From Lachnospiraceae bacterium (lineage in GTDB: Bacteria > Bacillota > Clostridia > Lachnospirales > Lachnospiraceae), in assembly GCA_024699325.1 (NCBI GenBank), contig JAILPS010000024.1:27405-91404 (forward strand): DNA of 64,000 nt, given 5' to 3'. The first letter of the stretch is position 1. Each line of letters begins with the position of its first letter. Below the pieces are notes generated by a model. The model saw only the letters and a list, made by a program, of their open reading frames with translations. It made no database searches and was not told the origin of the DNA. The translations under genes and the position numbers were made by a program. Of this stretch, positions 53,922-62,506 are shown one piece after another.

Positions 53922-55010
53922 TTAATAATCTGTCTTCTCCATGTACTTCATGTACTTAACTACCATGAGCGCAATCTTAAATGTGATAGCGTCCTCGAAG
54001 ACTCTGAGGTCTAAGCCAGTTGTCTTCTGAAGCTTATCCAGTCTGTACACAAGAGTGTTTCTGTGGATGTAGAGCTGTCTTGATGTCTCAGACACATTTA
54101 AGCTGTTCTCGAAGAACTTGTTGATGGTTGTGAGAGTCTCCTCGTCGAACTCGTCAGGGTTCTTGCCGTCGAAGATCTCCTTGATAAACATTCTGCAAAG
54201 AGGCAGCGGCAGCTGATAAATCAGACGGCCGATACCGAGGTTGCCGTAGGCGATGACATTCTTGTTGCTGTAGAATATCTTGCCAACATCGAGAGCCATC
54301 TTGGCCTCCTTATAGGACTTGGAAACCTCCTTGATTTCGTTGACGATGGTTCCGTATGCCACATGCGCCTGAGTCATAGCCTCAGTGTTTAACATGTCAA
54401 GGATAGTGTTGGCTGTCTTATCCATGTCTGCGTATGTGTCGTCTATTCTAAGCTCCTTCACGAGAATGATATTCTTCTCGTCGATGGCTGTGATGAAATC
54501 CCTGGTCTTAGAGGAGAACAGGCTTCTCACAGTCTCTAAGGCGTTGGTGTCCTTCTCATTCTTGGTCTCGATGATGAACACAACTCTTCTGACGCTGGTC
54601 TCAATATGGAGCTTCTTCGCTCTGTTGTAGATATCCACAAGCAGGAGGTTGTCAAGAAGAAGGTTCTTGATGAAGTTATCCTTGTCAAATCTCTCCTTAT
54701 AAGCTACCAGGAGGTTCTGTATCTGGAAGGCTGCAATCTTACCTATCATGTAGACATCGTCGCTGGCGCCCTTCGCGAGCAGAACATACTCAAGCTTATG
54801 CTCGTCATATATCTTGAAAAACTGGCATCCGTTGACTAACTGGCTGTCAGCAGCTGATTCAACAAATGTTGTTATCTGGCTTGGCACAATCTCCATCTGT
54901 GATGATGTGCTGACCAACGCCTTGCCCTCTGTGTCGCAAATACACAGCTCGATTCTTGTGATTCCCTTAAGTCCGTCAACAGTATTCTGTAATATCTGGT
55001 TCGAAATCAT
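53922..55010 (-). CDS. CdaR/PucR-type transcriptional regulator
   Basis: A 362-residue regulator. Its N-terminal sensor region (about 1-130) resembles a putative sugar diacid-binding or GAF-like fold, a GGDEF-like middle region follows, and the C-terminal helix-turn-helix (FFENSLNVSETSRQLYIHRNTLVYRLDKLQ) is of the PucR/CdaR type. GGAGGCGTAT precedes the ATG at 55010. It lies just downstream of the sugar ATPase gene, behind that gene's terminator and with its own promoter. Its effector is unknown. Confidence 0.85.
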   Translation of the reverse strand: MISNQILQNTVDGLKGITRIELCICDTEGKALVSTSSQMEIVPSQITTFVESAADSQLVNGCQFFKIYDEHKLEYVLLAKGASDDVYMIGKIAAFQIQNLLVAYKERFDKDNFIKNLLLDNLLLVDIYNRAKKLHIETSVRRVVFIIETKNEKDTNALETVRSLFSSKTRDFITAIDEKNIILVKELRIDDTYADMDKTANTILDMLNTEAMTQAHVAYGTIVNEIKEVSKSYKEAKMALDVGKIFYSNKNVIAYGNLGIGRLIYQLPLPLCRMFIKEIFDGKNPDEFDEETLTTINKFFENSLNVSETSRQLYIHRNTLVYRLDKLQKTTGLDLRVFEDAITFKIALMVVKYMKYMEKTDY

Positions 55011-55068
55011 ATACGCCTCCAAATTATATGTAAAAATCCACAAACGAAAATGATACAAAAATCATTAC

Positions 55069-55097
55069 ACCATATAATAATAGTGCATTTTTGCCAA
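55069..55097 (-). promoter_or_regulatory. Promoter of the CdaR-type regulator
   Basis: TTGGCA and TATGGT are 17 bases apart on the minus strand; the -10 box is imperfect. Confidence 0.45.
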
Positions 55098-55200
55098 AAA
55101 GAAAAGAGAAAAATTTTGAAATTTTAATGAAAAACGGCCTTTTTTGGCCATTTTAAAAATTACAAATTAAAAAAAAAGCGAATCGAAAGGCAAAAAGGAC

Positions 55201-55229
55201 AAAAAAACCGCAGTGCAAACGCACTGCGG
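55201..55229 (-). terminator. Terminator of the sugar ATPase gene
   Basis: CCGCAGTGC/GCACTGCGG hairpin with seven T on the minus strand, 16 bases after the stop. Confidence 0.95.
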
Positions 55230-55244
55230 TTTGAATAATCCTGA

Positions 55245-56357
55245 TTAGTTAAGGATAACGTTCTCTGTCTCCTTGTCGAAGATGTGGATCTTAGACATAT
55301 CAAGAGCAAAACGAACTGTATCGCCAGGTCTAGCTGGTGTACGAGGGTTAACTCTTGCTGTGAATGATACATCGTTAACATCGAAGTATAAGAATACCTC
55401 GGCACCGAGAAGCTCGTATACTCTGATAGTAGCCTCAACAGTTGCCTCTGGAGCAGCCTGGATAAATGCAGGCTCGTCATGGATATCCTCAGGACGAATA
55501 CCGAAGATAACTTCCTTGCCGATGTAACCAGCATCTGATAATGTTCTAGCCTTGCCCTCTGGAAGAGTAACCTTGTGCTCACCAAATCTGATGATAACTC
55601 TGTCACCCTCTGTATCAACTGTTGCAGAGATAAGGTTCATCTGAGGTGATCCGATGAAACCTGCAACGAACTTGTTAGCTGGCTTATCATAGAGGTTCTG
55701 AGGTGTATCAACCTGCTGGATGATACCATCCTTAAGAACAACGATTCTTGTACCAAGAGTCATAGCCTCTGTCTGGTCATGTGTAACGTAGATGATTGTT
55801 GCCTCAAGTCTCTGATGAAGCTTAGAAATCTCAATTCTCATCTGAACACGGAGCTTTGCATCGAGGTTTGAAAGAGGCTCGTCCATGAGGAATACCTTAG
55901 GGTTACGCACGATAGCACGTCCCATGGCAACTCGCTGTCTCTGACCACCTGATAAAGCCTTAGGCTTACGATCAAGCAGGTTCTCGATACCAAGAATTCT
56001 AGCAGCTTCCTGAACTGACTTGTCGATCTCGTTCTTAGGAACCTTACGTAACTTAAGACCGAAAGCCATGTTATCATAAACTGACATGTGAGGATACAGA
56101 GCGTAGTTCTGGAATACCATCGCAATATCTCTGTCCTTAGGCTCAACATCGTTAACGAGCTTATCGCCGATCCATAACTCACCTGAAGAAATCTCCTCAA
56201 GTCCTGCGATCATACGAAGTGTTGTAGACTTACCACATCCAGATGGGCCTACGAAGATGATGAACTCCTTATCTGCAACTTCAAGGTTGAAGTCCTTAAC
56301 AGCTACGAAACCGTTAGGATAAACCTTACATACATTTTTAAGTGACAAACTAGCCAT
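55245..56357 (-). CDS. msmK: Multi-sugar ABC transporter ATPase, UgpC/MsmK type
   Basis: A 370-residue ABC ATPase: Walker [10 protein letters not shown] near 37, Q-loop QNYALYPHM, signature LSGGQRQRV near 135, Walker [13 protein letters not shown] and H-loop THDQTEA, then a C-terminal OB-fold regulatory domain (IFGIRPEDI). This type energises several CUT1 importers that lack their own ATPase, which is exactly the situation of both permease pairs in the arabinan locus. It is a single-gene unit with its own promoter and terminator. GGGAGGACATTAAA precedes the ATG. Confidence 0.96.
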   Translation of the reverse strand: MASLSLKNVCKVYPNGFVAVKDFNLEVADKEFIIFVGPSGCGKSTTLRMIAGLEEISSGELWIGDKLVNDVEPKDRDIAMVFQNYALYPHMSVYDNMAFGLKLRKVPKNEIDKSVQEAARILGIENLLDRKPKALSGGQRQRVAMGRAIVRNPKVFLMDEPLSNLDAKLRVQMRIEISKLHQRLEATIIYVTHDQTEAMTLGTRIVVLKDGIIQQVDTPQNLYDKPANKFVAGFIGSPQMNLISATVDTEGDRVIIRFGEHKVTLPEGKARTLSDAGYIGKEVIFGIRPEDIHDEPAFIQAAPEATVEATIRVYELLGAEVFLYFDVNDVSFTARVNPRTPARPGDTVRFALDMSKIHIFDKETENVILN

Positions 56358-56409
56358 TTTAATGTCCTCCCAAAGTAAATTGTTACGGGAAACCCCGTTT
56401 ACTTGTGTT

Positions 56410-56438
56410 ATTCTAACCTCTTTTGCGATTTATAACAA
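56410..56438 (-). promoter_or_regulatory. Promoter of the sugar ATPase gene
   Basis: TTGTTA and TAGAAT are 17 bases apart on the minus strand, about 55 bases before the start. Confidence 0.55.
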
Positions 56439-56511
56439 TATGCTAATTTCCCAAAATTATTTTTAGGTTTCCGTCATTTTGTATAGGCTTTACTCCCTAA
56501 AAAACATGAAA

Positions 56512-56543
56512 AAAGGGACTAAAAGCGCATTTTAGTTCCCTTT
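56512..56543. terminator. Palindromic hairpin in the msmK/XRE divergent spacer
   Basis: AAGGGACTAAAA and its near-complement form a hairpin with T-rich flanks in both directions. It lies between two divergent genes, where a terminator is not needed, so it may insulate the promoters or bind a regulator. Confidence 0.6.
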
Positions 56544-56650
56544 TCGACAACATTTCCAATTAAATTGTGATGTTTTTGTCTAAATGGTCTATTAAAATAT
56601 CTTCAAATATGTTTTATGCTATTGCTGACTACAATGAAAGGAGTAAATGC

Positions 56651-57085
56651 ATGTCTGAGGAAAACGCAAACAGCGGACATGTGGACGAGAAGCAGCTTCG
56701 GGAAACTCCCCAGGCTGTCGGGTTCCGCATCCGCCAGAAACGCGAAGGACAGGGCATATCACTCACGGAAGCCGCGTCTGCGATTGGTATCTCACGTTCC
56801 TATCTTTCCATGATCGAAAAGGGACACCGGCGTCTCTGCCGCACGGATACGGTTGAAGCTATTTCATCCGCGCTGAATATCTCCAGCGAATATATCCTGC
56901 ACGGCAGGGATGACCTGTTAAAAGAAAGTCCCAGGATCGACCATCGCTACTATCAGCTTATCCAGTTTGACCACTTCCTAGGCGACTGCTCAACGAAGGA
57001 GATTGACTTCTGCCTCGATATGTGCAGGCGCATGGTCAAAGAGTTAAGGGCCGCAGCCTCTGGTTCCTATGAGCCGTTAGATTAG
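56651..57085 (+). CDS. XRE-family regulator
   Basis: A 144-residue protein with a helix-turn-helix at about residues 20-80 (FRIRQKREGQGISLTEAASAIGISRSYLSMIEKG). A C-terminal helical region follows, with Cys at FLGDCST, DFCLDMC. AAAGGAG lies seven bases before the ATG at 56651. It is divergent from the sugar ATPase gene and convergent with the CPBP gene, overlapping the latter by nine bases. The target is not evident; control of msmK is one possibility. Confidence 0.85.
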   Translation: MSEENANSGHVDEKQLRETPQAVGFRIRQKREGQGISLTEAASAIGISRSYLSMIEKGHRRLCRTDTVEAISSALNISSEYILHGRDDLLKESPRIDHRYYQLIQFDHFLGDCSTKEIDFCLDMCRRMVKELRAAASGSYEPLD

Positions 57086-58036
57086 TGAGTAAATCATGTA
57101 GCCAAAGGCAAACACGAGACAGAGTATGAAGACTATATCAACTATTCTTCTCTCCTCTCCTGTTTGTCTTTTTTTGAACAGGTTCTTAAAATCATCCTTG
57201 ATTTCTTTTAATACAAATTCCCTCTTGCATATCACAGCGGTGCTCATGTACAGTCCCAGCGCCGGCACCAGCATTATCGCTGCCACTATGGCTATCAGAA
57301 CAATTGAAAGCACCATATCACCGGAGCTTGTTGTCTGCGTCTGTGTGACCGCCTCCGACATAATACTGTTAATATCCATCCCCGACTCCGCGAGAATATG
57401 ATTTAATAACGCCATCATTATAACAGAGTTGGAGTTAAGTATGAAATGCACTATCATTCCGCCGAAAATGCTTCCCGTCGCATATACAGCAAACGCCATT
57501 GCGATTCCTATCACAAATGTGTAGGACAACTGGTTGAAGTTCAAATGCATCAAGCCAAACAGAAGAGCTGATATAACAGCCGCAAACACGATGCCCTTAT
57601 CCTTCAGGCTGTGGAAGAACACGCCTCTGAAGGCAAACTCCTCCGAAACCGCAGGCATGACCGCGATAAACAGAAGGTTGAGCCAGAAGGAATTCGCTGT
57701 AATCTCCACCGTGACGTCCGTCAGGGCATTTTCGACAAACAGCATGGATATCATGTTAACAAGCGCCACCAACGGCAGCAGACTGTAGGTCATGAGAACC
57801 AGCGTCAAAATCGCCAGCGGATTAAAAAACTTAAACGGTATAAGTTTGAACGGATTGGTCTTCGTAACTATAAGATAAATGATGACCGGCCCCTGCATGA
57901 GAAGCTGGGATACAACCAGCATAGTGTACATGTTTGCCCCCTTGAACAAACCACCTATGAAGAGTGGCAGCACGATGTGGCAAAACAGCATGGCCAGAAA
58001 CAGAATATTAAGCTTCGTAGACTTTGAATGCAGCAT
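57077..58036 (-). CDS. CPBP-family intramembrane metalloprotease
   Basis: A 319-residue protein with about eight membrane helices. The CPBP/Abi motifs are present: EEFAFRG near residue 133, FGLMHLNFNQ near 163, and a later His in IVHFILNSN. Members cleave or process membrane substrates such as prenylated or bacteriocin-related peptides; the substrate here is unknown. It ends one base before cvfB's stop-proximal boundary upstream and probably shares a transcript with cvfB. Confidence 0.88.
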   Translation of the reverse strand: MLHSKSTKLNILFLAMLFCHIVLPLFIGGLFKGANMYTMLVVSQLLMQGPVIIYLIVTKTNPFKLIPFKFFNPLAILTLVLMTYSLLPLVALVNMISMLFVENALTDVTVEITANSFWLNLLFIAVMPAVSEEFAFRGVFFHSLKDKGIVFAAVISALLFGLMHLNFNQLSYTFVIGIAMAFAVYATGSIFGGMIVHFILNSNSVIMMALLNHILAESGMDINSIMSEAVTQTQTTSSGDMVLSIVLIAIVAAIMLVPALGLYMSTAVICKREFVLKEIKDDFKNLFKKRQTGEERRIVDIVFILCLVFAFGYMIYSLI

Positions 58037-58037
58037 A

Positions 58038-58865
58038 TTATTTTCTCCTTATCGCATCAGGGCCTAACTCCACCTTACCTTCCTTATACAGATGTCCGAG
58101 AGCCCTCTTAAATGCAGCCTTGCTCATGGAAAACTCTCTCGCTATCACAGAAGGGTCAGCCTTCTCGCCAAATGGCAGCTCGCCCCCAAATTCGTCGATG
58201 ACACTTAATATCTTATCAGCATCGTCATTCATTTGCAAGTATGCGCTTCTGCCCTCGCTGAGGTTAAGTTTGCCATCCTCCCTGACAGCGTCCACAAAGA
58301 GCTTCACGCTGTCGCTTATGCGGTACTTCTTAAATGCCTTCTGTTTAGGAAGCATGCCGTAATACATGTTGTCAACCGCCACAAAAACGCCCATTTCAGG
58401 GTTGATGCCGTAGACAGTGCCCGTGACCTCGTCCCCCTTATTATAAGGGCTGTCGCTCTTTAAATGCTTGTAGATATTCATGGTCGCGCAGAGTCTGTCG
58501 GACTTGTCAGAGTACATGTACACCAAAACCTTGTCCCCGGCCATGAGCTTGCCTGTCTGCTCCTTAAACGGCAGCAGCAGATCCTTATCTATTCCCCAGT
58601 CAAGGAACGCTCCTATTTTGGAAATCTCCTTAATCTCCAAAAGTGCCAGCTCGCCAAGCGCGATCTTAGGCCTCTTCGTCGTGGCTATAATCCTGTCCTC
58701 AGAATCCTTATAGAGGAAAACATTGATATCGTCGCCGACATTAATCTCCCCCGCCACCTGGTTCTTAGGCAGGAGAATTCCCCTCTCATCGCCCTCATTG
58801 CCCAGAAATATTCCAAAATCCTTCTTATATAAAACCTTCAGTGTCTGATACGTTCCTATTTTCAT
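58038..58865 (-). CDS. cvfB: S1-domain RNA-binding protein CvfB-like
   Basis: A 275-residue protein with three S1-like OB domains (GIFLGNEGDERGILLP; GAFLDWGIDKDLLLPF; GTVYGINPEMGVFVAVDNMYYGML) and a C-terminal winged helix (FSMSKAAFKRALGHLYKEGKV). CvfB proteins bind RNA and influence gene expression in Firmicutes. ATG at 58865 follows AGAGGACGG. Confidence 0.92.
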   Translation of the reverse strand: MKIGTYQTLKVLYKKDFGIFLGNEGDERGILLPKNQVAGEINVGDDINVFLYKDSEDRIIATTKRPKIALGELALLEIKEISKIGAFLDWGIDKDLLLPFKEQTGKLMAGDKVLVYMYSDKSDRLCATMNIYKHLKSDSPYNKGDEVTGTVYGINPEMGVFVAVDNMYYGMLPKQKAFKKYRISDSVKLFVDAVREDGKLNLSEGRSAYLQMNDDADKILSVIDEFGGELPFGEKADPSVIAREFSMSKAAFKRALGHLYKEGKVELGPDAIRRK

Positions 58866-58902
58866 GTTTTTCCGTCCTCTCATGTGAAAATGTTAAATAG
58901 TA

Positions 58903-58938
58903 AAATAAAAGCTCTGTCGCATCTGCAACAGAGCTTTA
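58903..58938 (-). terminator. Terminator of the first tRNA group
   Basis: AAGCTCTGTTGC/GCGACAGAGCTT hairpin with T-rich tail on the minus strand, right after tRNA-Gln(CTG). Confidence 0.9.
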
Positions 58939-58939
58939 G

Positions 58940-59012
58940 CTGGGGTAGAAGGATTCGAACCTTCGAAATGCCGGAATCAGAATCCGGTGCCTTACCGCTT
59001 GGCTATACCCCA
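58940..59012 (-). tRNA. tRNA-Gln (anticodon CTG)
   Basis: Acceptor TGGGGTA/TACCCCA, anticodon loop TTCTGAT, T-loop GTTCGAATC. Last tRNA of its group. Confidence 0.95.
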
Positions 59013-59098
59013 ATAATCGGAACAACGAAATGCATTATATATGATGTATCACAGAAATGCAAGTACTTTTTTAAAGTTTTTTTGTTTGTAATATATCA

Positions 59099-59302
59099 CA
59101 AGGTTCCTCCCACTTCGTGGGTCCCTCCTTGAAGACTGTTATAGCCTCTACAACCAACATCCTCCTTCGGAGGACGTCGCCGTGTCCCAAGGTTCCACCG
59201 CTTCGCGGTTCCCCTTGAAGACTGTTATAGCCTCTACAACCAACATCCTCCTTCGGAGGACGTCGCCGTGTCCCAAGGTTCCACCGCTTCGCGGTTCCCC
59301 TT
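59099..59302 (-). repeat. Tandem hairpin repeats between tRNA-Gln and tRNA-Leu
   Basis: Two identical 86-base units (59131-59216 and 59217-59302) stand head to tail, with a related half-unit at 59099-59130. Each unit holds two short stems with TTCG-type loops (CCTCCTTCGGAGG and CCGCTTCGCGG). On the minus strand an outer stem GTCC(T/C)AAGG/CCTTGGGAC brackets the second. No coding frame or transposase is present. The remaining 59013-59098 spacer is AT-rich and featureless. Confidence 0.85.
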
Positions 59303-59311
59303 AGGACATAC

Positions 59312-59393
59312 TGCGGGTAACAGGACTTGAACCTGCACGGGATGTCCCACTAGAACCTAAATCTAGCGCGTCTGCCAATTCCGCCATACCCGC
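59312..59393 (-). tRNA. tRNA-Leu (anticodon TAG)
   Basis: Acceptor GCGGGTA/TACCCGC, anticodon loop TTTAGGT, class II variable arm. Confidence 0.95.
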
Positions 59394-59398
59394 TCAAA

Positions 59399-59471
59399 TG
59401 AGTCACGCGGGAATCGAACCCGCGACAACTTGATTAAAAGTCAAGTGCTCTACCGACTGAGCTAGTGACCC
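59399..59471 (-). tRNA. tRNA-Lys (anticodon TTT)
   Basis: Acceptor GGGTCAC/GTGACTC with one G-T pair, anticodon loop CTTTTAA. Confidence 0.95.
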
Positions 59472-59510
59472 AGAGAAAAAACTAGTTTGTTGAGCTACGC
59501 TTTCTTTATA

Positions 59511-59663
59511 TCTACAACCAACATCCTCCTTCGGAGGATGTCGCCGTGTCCTAACTCTTCGAGTTAGGCTTAAGGAGCAAATGCCATTTAAAATTGCCTT
59601 CGGCAATGGCATTTGCGTAGGTCCCAAGGTTCCTCCCACTTCGTGGGTCCCTCCTTAGGACAT
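59511..59663 (-). repeat. Second block of hairpin repeats between tRNA-Lys and tRNA-Gln
   Basis: Contains a partial copy of the same module (CTACAACCAACATCCTCC to CGCCGTGTCC, 59512-59551) and the CCCACTTCGTGGG half-unit (59622-59660). Two further stems lie between them: CTAACTCTTCGAGTTAG and a longer one, AAATGCCATT...GCCTTCGGCAATGGCATTT. The parts are shuffled relative to the first block. Confidence 0.8.
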
Positions 59664-59666
59664 TTA

Positions 59667-59738
59667 CAGGGCTAGCTGGATTCGAACCAGCGAATGCAGG
59701 GATCAAAACCCTGTGCCTTACCGCTTGGCGATAGCCCT
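59667..59738 (-). tRNA. tRNA-Gln (anticodon TTG)
   Basis: Acceptor AGGGCTA/TAGCCCT, anticodon loop TTTTGAT. It differs from the CTG isoacceptor in both arms. Confidence 0.95.
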
Positions 59739-59774
59739 ACAATAAACACGTTCCGGCTTGACTCTGCATAAACA

Positions 59775-59806
59775 AAAAAGCCCTTATCGTTTCGCCCGAT
59801 AAGCGC
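59775..59806 (-). terminator. Terminator after tRNA-His
   Basis: CTTATCG/CGATAAG stem extended by GC pairs, then TTTTTTG on the minus strand, between tRNA-His and tRNA-Gln(TTG). Confidence 0.85.
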
Positions 59807-59848
59807 TCATGCCAATAGCAGTTATTTACTCATCTGCCAAAACTGTAG

Positions 59849-59923
59849 GGTGGGTACTGGGATTCGAACCCAGGACCTTCAGAACCACAATCTGACGCGC
59901 TAACCAGCTGTGCTATACCCACC
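59849..59923 (-). tRNA. tRNA-His (anticodon GTG)
   Basis: Acceptor GTGGGTA/TACCCAC with the extra 5' G opposite C73 that marks tRNA-His; anticodon loop TTGTGGT. Confidence 0.95.
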
Positions 59924-59948
59924 ATATCCAACCTCGCGGGTCAGAAAA

Positions 59949-60019
59949 AGCGGGTGATGGGAATCGAACCCACATATCTAGCTTGGAAGGCTAGTGTTCT
60001 ACCACTGAACTACACCCGC
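59949..60019 (-). tRNA. tRNA-Gly (anticodon TCC)
   Basis: Acceptor GCGGGTG/CACCCGC, anticodon loop CTTCCAA. Confidence 0.95.
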
Positions 60020-60031
60020 ATATTATATTGA

Positions 60032-60106
60032 TCGGGGTGACAGGATTCGAACCTGCGACCCCCTGGTCCCAAACCAGGTGCTCTAGCCAAACTGAGCCAC
60101 ACCCCG
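60032..60106 (-). tRNA. tRNA-Pro (anticodon TGG)
   Basis: Acceptor CGGGGTG/CACCCCG, anticodon loop TTTGGGA. First gene of the Pro-Gly-His group. Confidence 0.95.
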
Positions 60107-60138
60107 ATAAAGGTCGTCTTCTCACAAAGACAAACGGA

Positions 60139-60167
60139 ATTATAGCATTGACCTTGTGACTTGTCAA
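60139..60167 (-). promoter_or_regulatory. Promoter of the Pro-Gly-His tRNA group
   Basis: Consensus TTGACA and TATAAT, 17 bases apart, on the minus strand. Confidence 0.92.
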
Positions 60168-60210
60168 CCTGTTTTTTCAAAAAGTTTTTGAAGACATTTT
60201 TGAACGTTTT

Positions 60211-60696
60211 CTACAAATACTTGGGCTCAAGAGTGACATTTTCACGCTCATCTATGTACATCATGACGATAGAGCGCCTGCCGTCCTCCTGCCTCGGAAA
60301 TGATATGCTTCCGGGGTTGATTATGGTGAGCCCGCCGTCCTTCTCAATCAACGGTTTGTGAGTGTGCCCAAACATGACATAGTCCGCATTAATGGACTTG
60401 GCATAGTCCACGAGCCCCGCCAGGGTAAAATTCACCCTCCACATATGTCCGTGAACCAGCAGGATCTTGATACTTCCTATATAAATAACTTTCTCCATGG
60501 GCAGGTCGTCCAAAAACGCGTTGTCGCAGTTGCCGCAGACCATCTCCACAGGGCAACCTGCTATCTGCTCAATCTTCTCCCTGCAGCCCTCCACGTCCCC
60601 TAAGTGGATCAGAAGGTCAGGCCTGCCGTTAAGCTGTATCATTCTTTCTAGATACCCGTGAACCCTGTGGGTATCTGAAACAATCATTACCTTCAT
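60211..60696 (-). CDS. YfcE/MJ0936-family metallophosphoesterase
   Basis: A 161-residue calcineurin-like phosphodiesterase. The metal-binding motifs are in order: DTHRVHG near residue 7-13, GDVEG, GNCDN, HGHMW and GHTHKP. Family members hydrolyse phosphodiesters in small molecules. The start at 60696 lies two bases after the rdgB stop, with GGGAG inside the end of rdgB, so it is coupled to the NTP-cleaning enzyme as in many Firmicutes. Confidence 0.93.
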   Translation of the reverse strand: MKVMIVSDTHRVHGYLERMIQLNGRPDLLIHLGDVEGCREKIEQIAGCPVEMVCGNCDNAFLDDLPMEKVIYIGSIKILLVHGHMWRVNFTLAGLVDYAKSINADYVMFGHTHKPLIEKDGGLTIINPGSISFPRQEDGRRSIVMMYIDERENVTLEPKYL

Positions 60697-60698
60697 CG

Positions 60699-61292
60699 CT
60701 ATAAATACTCCCTGATAAGCTCGCACATGGCTCTTAAAGCCTTGCCGCGGTGACTAATCTTATTCTTCTCCTCAGATGATATTCCGGCGCTTGTGGTGCC
60801 GTACTCAGGCAGGTAGAGGATTGGATCGAAACCAAAGCCGTTCTCCCCTGCAGGCTCGTAGGCTATGCGCCCCTCCATGGTCGCCTGGGTGGTTAGAAGC
60901 CTTCCGTCCGGGAAGTCAGCTGCGATGGCGCAGACGAATCTCGCGCTTCTCTCCTCGTCCTTCGCGTCCTTAAGCCTCTCGATAATATTTGCATTCTTGA
61001 TGTCATAGGAAGTGTGCTCGCCCATGTATCTGGCGGAGTAAATGCCTGGCTCCCCGTTAATATAGTCCACAACCAGCCCCGAATCGTCCGCCAGTATGAT
61101 GGCGTCCGTGTACGGTCTGAGCGCCTTCGCCTTGATGATGGCATTTTCCTCAAATGTCTGACCGTTCTCGTCAATGTCGACCTTAAGCCCGGCATCCTTG
61201 AGAGATAGTATCTCCACATCAACGCCCTCTAAAATCTGGCGTATCTCGCGCATCTTGCCCTCGTTAGTTGTTGCGAATAGAATTGTTTTCAT
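60699..61292 (-). CDS. rdgB: Non-canonical purine NTP pyrophosphatase (RdgB/HAM1)
   Basis: A 197-residue enzyme that hydrolyses dITP and XTP to monophosphates to protect DNA and RNA. Hallmarks are FATTNEGKMREI at the start, the ENA(I)IKAKA helix, ADDSGLVVD and GFGFDPIL, and SHRGKA near the end. Its start overlaps the methyltransferase gene by 29 bases, with GAGGAAGG upstream. Confidence 0.97.
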   Translation of the reverse strand: MKTILFATTNEGKMREIRQILEGVDVEILSLKDAGLKVDIDENGQTFEENAIIKAKALRPYTDAIILADDSGLVVDYINGEPGIYSARYMGEHTSYDIKNANIIERLKDAKDEERSARFVCAIAADFPDGRLLTTQATMEGRIAYEPAGENGFGFDPILYLPEYGTTSAGISSEEKNKISHRGKALRAMCELIREYL

Positions 61293-62433
61293 TGTCCTTC
61301 CTCGGTTTCCGGCCCAAAAACTGATAGAAATCAGTCTTCATCATGCCATTATATATTTTGCGCTTCTTGTCGGCCTTCCTGCCCATAATCTGCTCCGTCT
61401 CCGCGATGGGGGATATGACATAGCAGGACCAGGTTGGAAGAAGCTTAAACTGCTCGCAAAAACCGGCCCATATCTTCTTAGCCGTCTCGATGTCCTCAAG
61501 TCTCTGTCCGTACGGCGGGTTGGTCACGATAAATCCGTAATCGCCCTTAGGCGCAAACTTCTCTGCCGGAGCGCATCTGAAGTTAATATACTCCTCCACG
61601 CCTGCGAGCGAAGCATTCTTGCGGGCCAGCTTCAAAACATTTGGATCAATGTCTGAGGCATATATCTGAAGCTTTCTGTCCCTTATCTCTAAGTCATTCG
61701 CCTCCGTGACGGCGTCATACCAGTTTTTTCGTGTCAGAAGGTTCTTCCAGTTCTCAGCGGTAAACTCCCTGTTGATGCCCGGGGCAATATTTAAGCCCAT
61801 GAGGGCAGCCTCTATCGCAAATGTTCCACTTCCGCAGAAGGGGTCCGCTAAGATTCTGTCGTGATGCCACGGCGTCAGCATCAAAAGAGCGCTGGCAAGC
61901 GTCTCCTCTATGGGCGCCTTCGTGGTCAGCTGGCGGTATCCTCTCTTGTGGAGGGATTCTCCCGACGTATCTATGCCGATGGTGACCTCGTCCTTGTTGA
62001 GCACGACTCTAAGAGGGTAATCAGCCCCCGTCTCAGGCAGCGTATTAAGCCCATAGACCTTACAGAGCTTGCTCGCTATAGCCTTCTTCATGACGGACTG
62101 TATGTTAACCGTGGCGAAGAGCTTGCTTCTGATGCTGTTAGCCTTCGTAACCCACACCCTGCCGTCCTGGGGGATGTAATTCTCCCAGTCAAGCTTATAT
62201 GTTTCATTATATAAAGTGTCAAAATCCAGCGCCTTAAAGCTTCCAACCTTAAGAAGAATTCGCTCAGCAGTCCTAAGGAACATGTTGGCGCGGCATATCG
62301 CGTCCTCATCCCCCTTAAATGTGACCTTGCCGTCCTCCACGAGTATCACCTCGTAGCCCAGATCCACAATCTCCCTCTTAAGCACCGCCTCAAGTCCAAA
62401 ATGGCAGGGCGCAATCAATACACATTCGTTCAA
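61264..62433 (-). CDS. THUMP-domain 23S rRNA methyltransferase, RlmL/YpsC type
   Basis: A 389-residue S-adenosylmethionine-dependent enzyme. The N-terminal ferredoxin-like and THUMP regions (about 1-160) bind RNA; the C-terminal Rossmann domain has DPFCGSGTFAIEAAL and the catalytic NPPYGQR. The family makes N2-methylguanosine in 23S rRNA. TTG at 62433 with AGGAGAT six bases away is chosen over longer in-frame starts that lack a site. Confidence 0.92.
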   Translation of the reverse strand: MNECVLIAPCHFGLEAVLKREIVDLGYEVILVEDGKVTFKGDEDAICRANMFLRTAERILLKVGSFKALDFDTLYNETYKLDWENYIPQDGRVWVTKANSIRSKLFATVNIQSVMKKAIASKLCKVYGLNTLPETGADYPLRVVLNKDEVTIGIDTSGESLHKRGYRQLTTKAPIEETLASALLMLTPWHHDRILADPFCGSGTFAIEAALMGLNIAPGINREFTAENWKNLLTRKNWYDAVTEANDLEIRDRKLQIYASDIDPNVLKLARKNASLAGVEEYINFRCAPAEKFAPKGDYGFIVTNPPYGQRLEDIETAKKIWAGFCEQFKLLPTWSCYVISPIAETEQIMGRKADKKRKIYNGMMKTDFYQFLGRKPRKDNENNSIRNN

Positions 62434-62506
62434 AATCCAATCTCCTATAATGCATGTGTTTTTACATGGCATTAAAATAAAGTCTTTCAGGCTATTTGTC
62501 AAGTGA

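Noticed and set aside
59099..59302. Possible CRISPR array
   Set aside because: Only two full units, identical throughout with no unique spacers, and no cas genes; these are tandem hairpin repeats.
59403..59639. Minus-strand open frame running across tRNA-Lys and the repeat block
   Set aside because: It covers a complete tRNA cloverleaf and palindromic repeats, so it is not coding.
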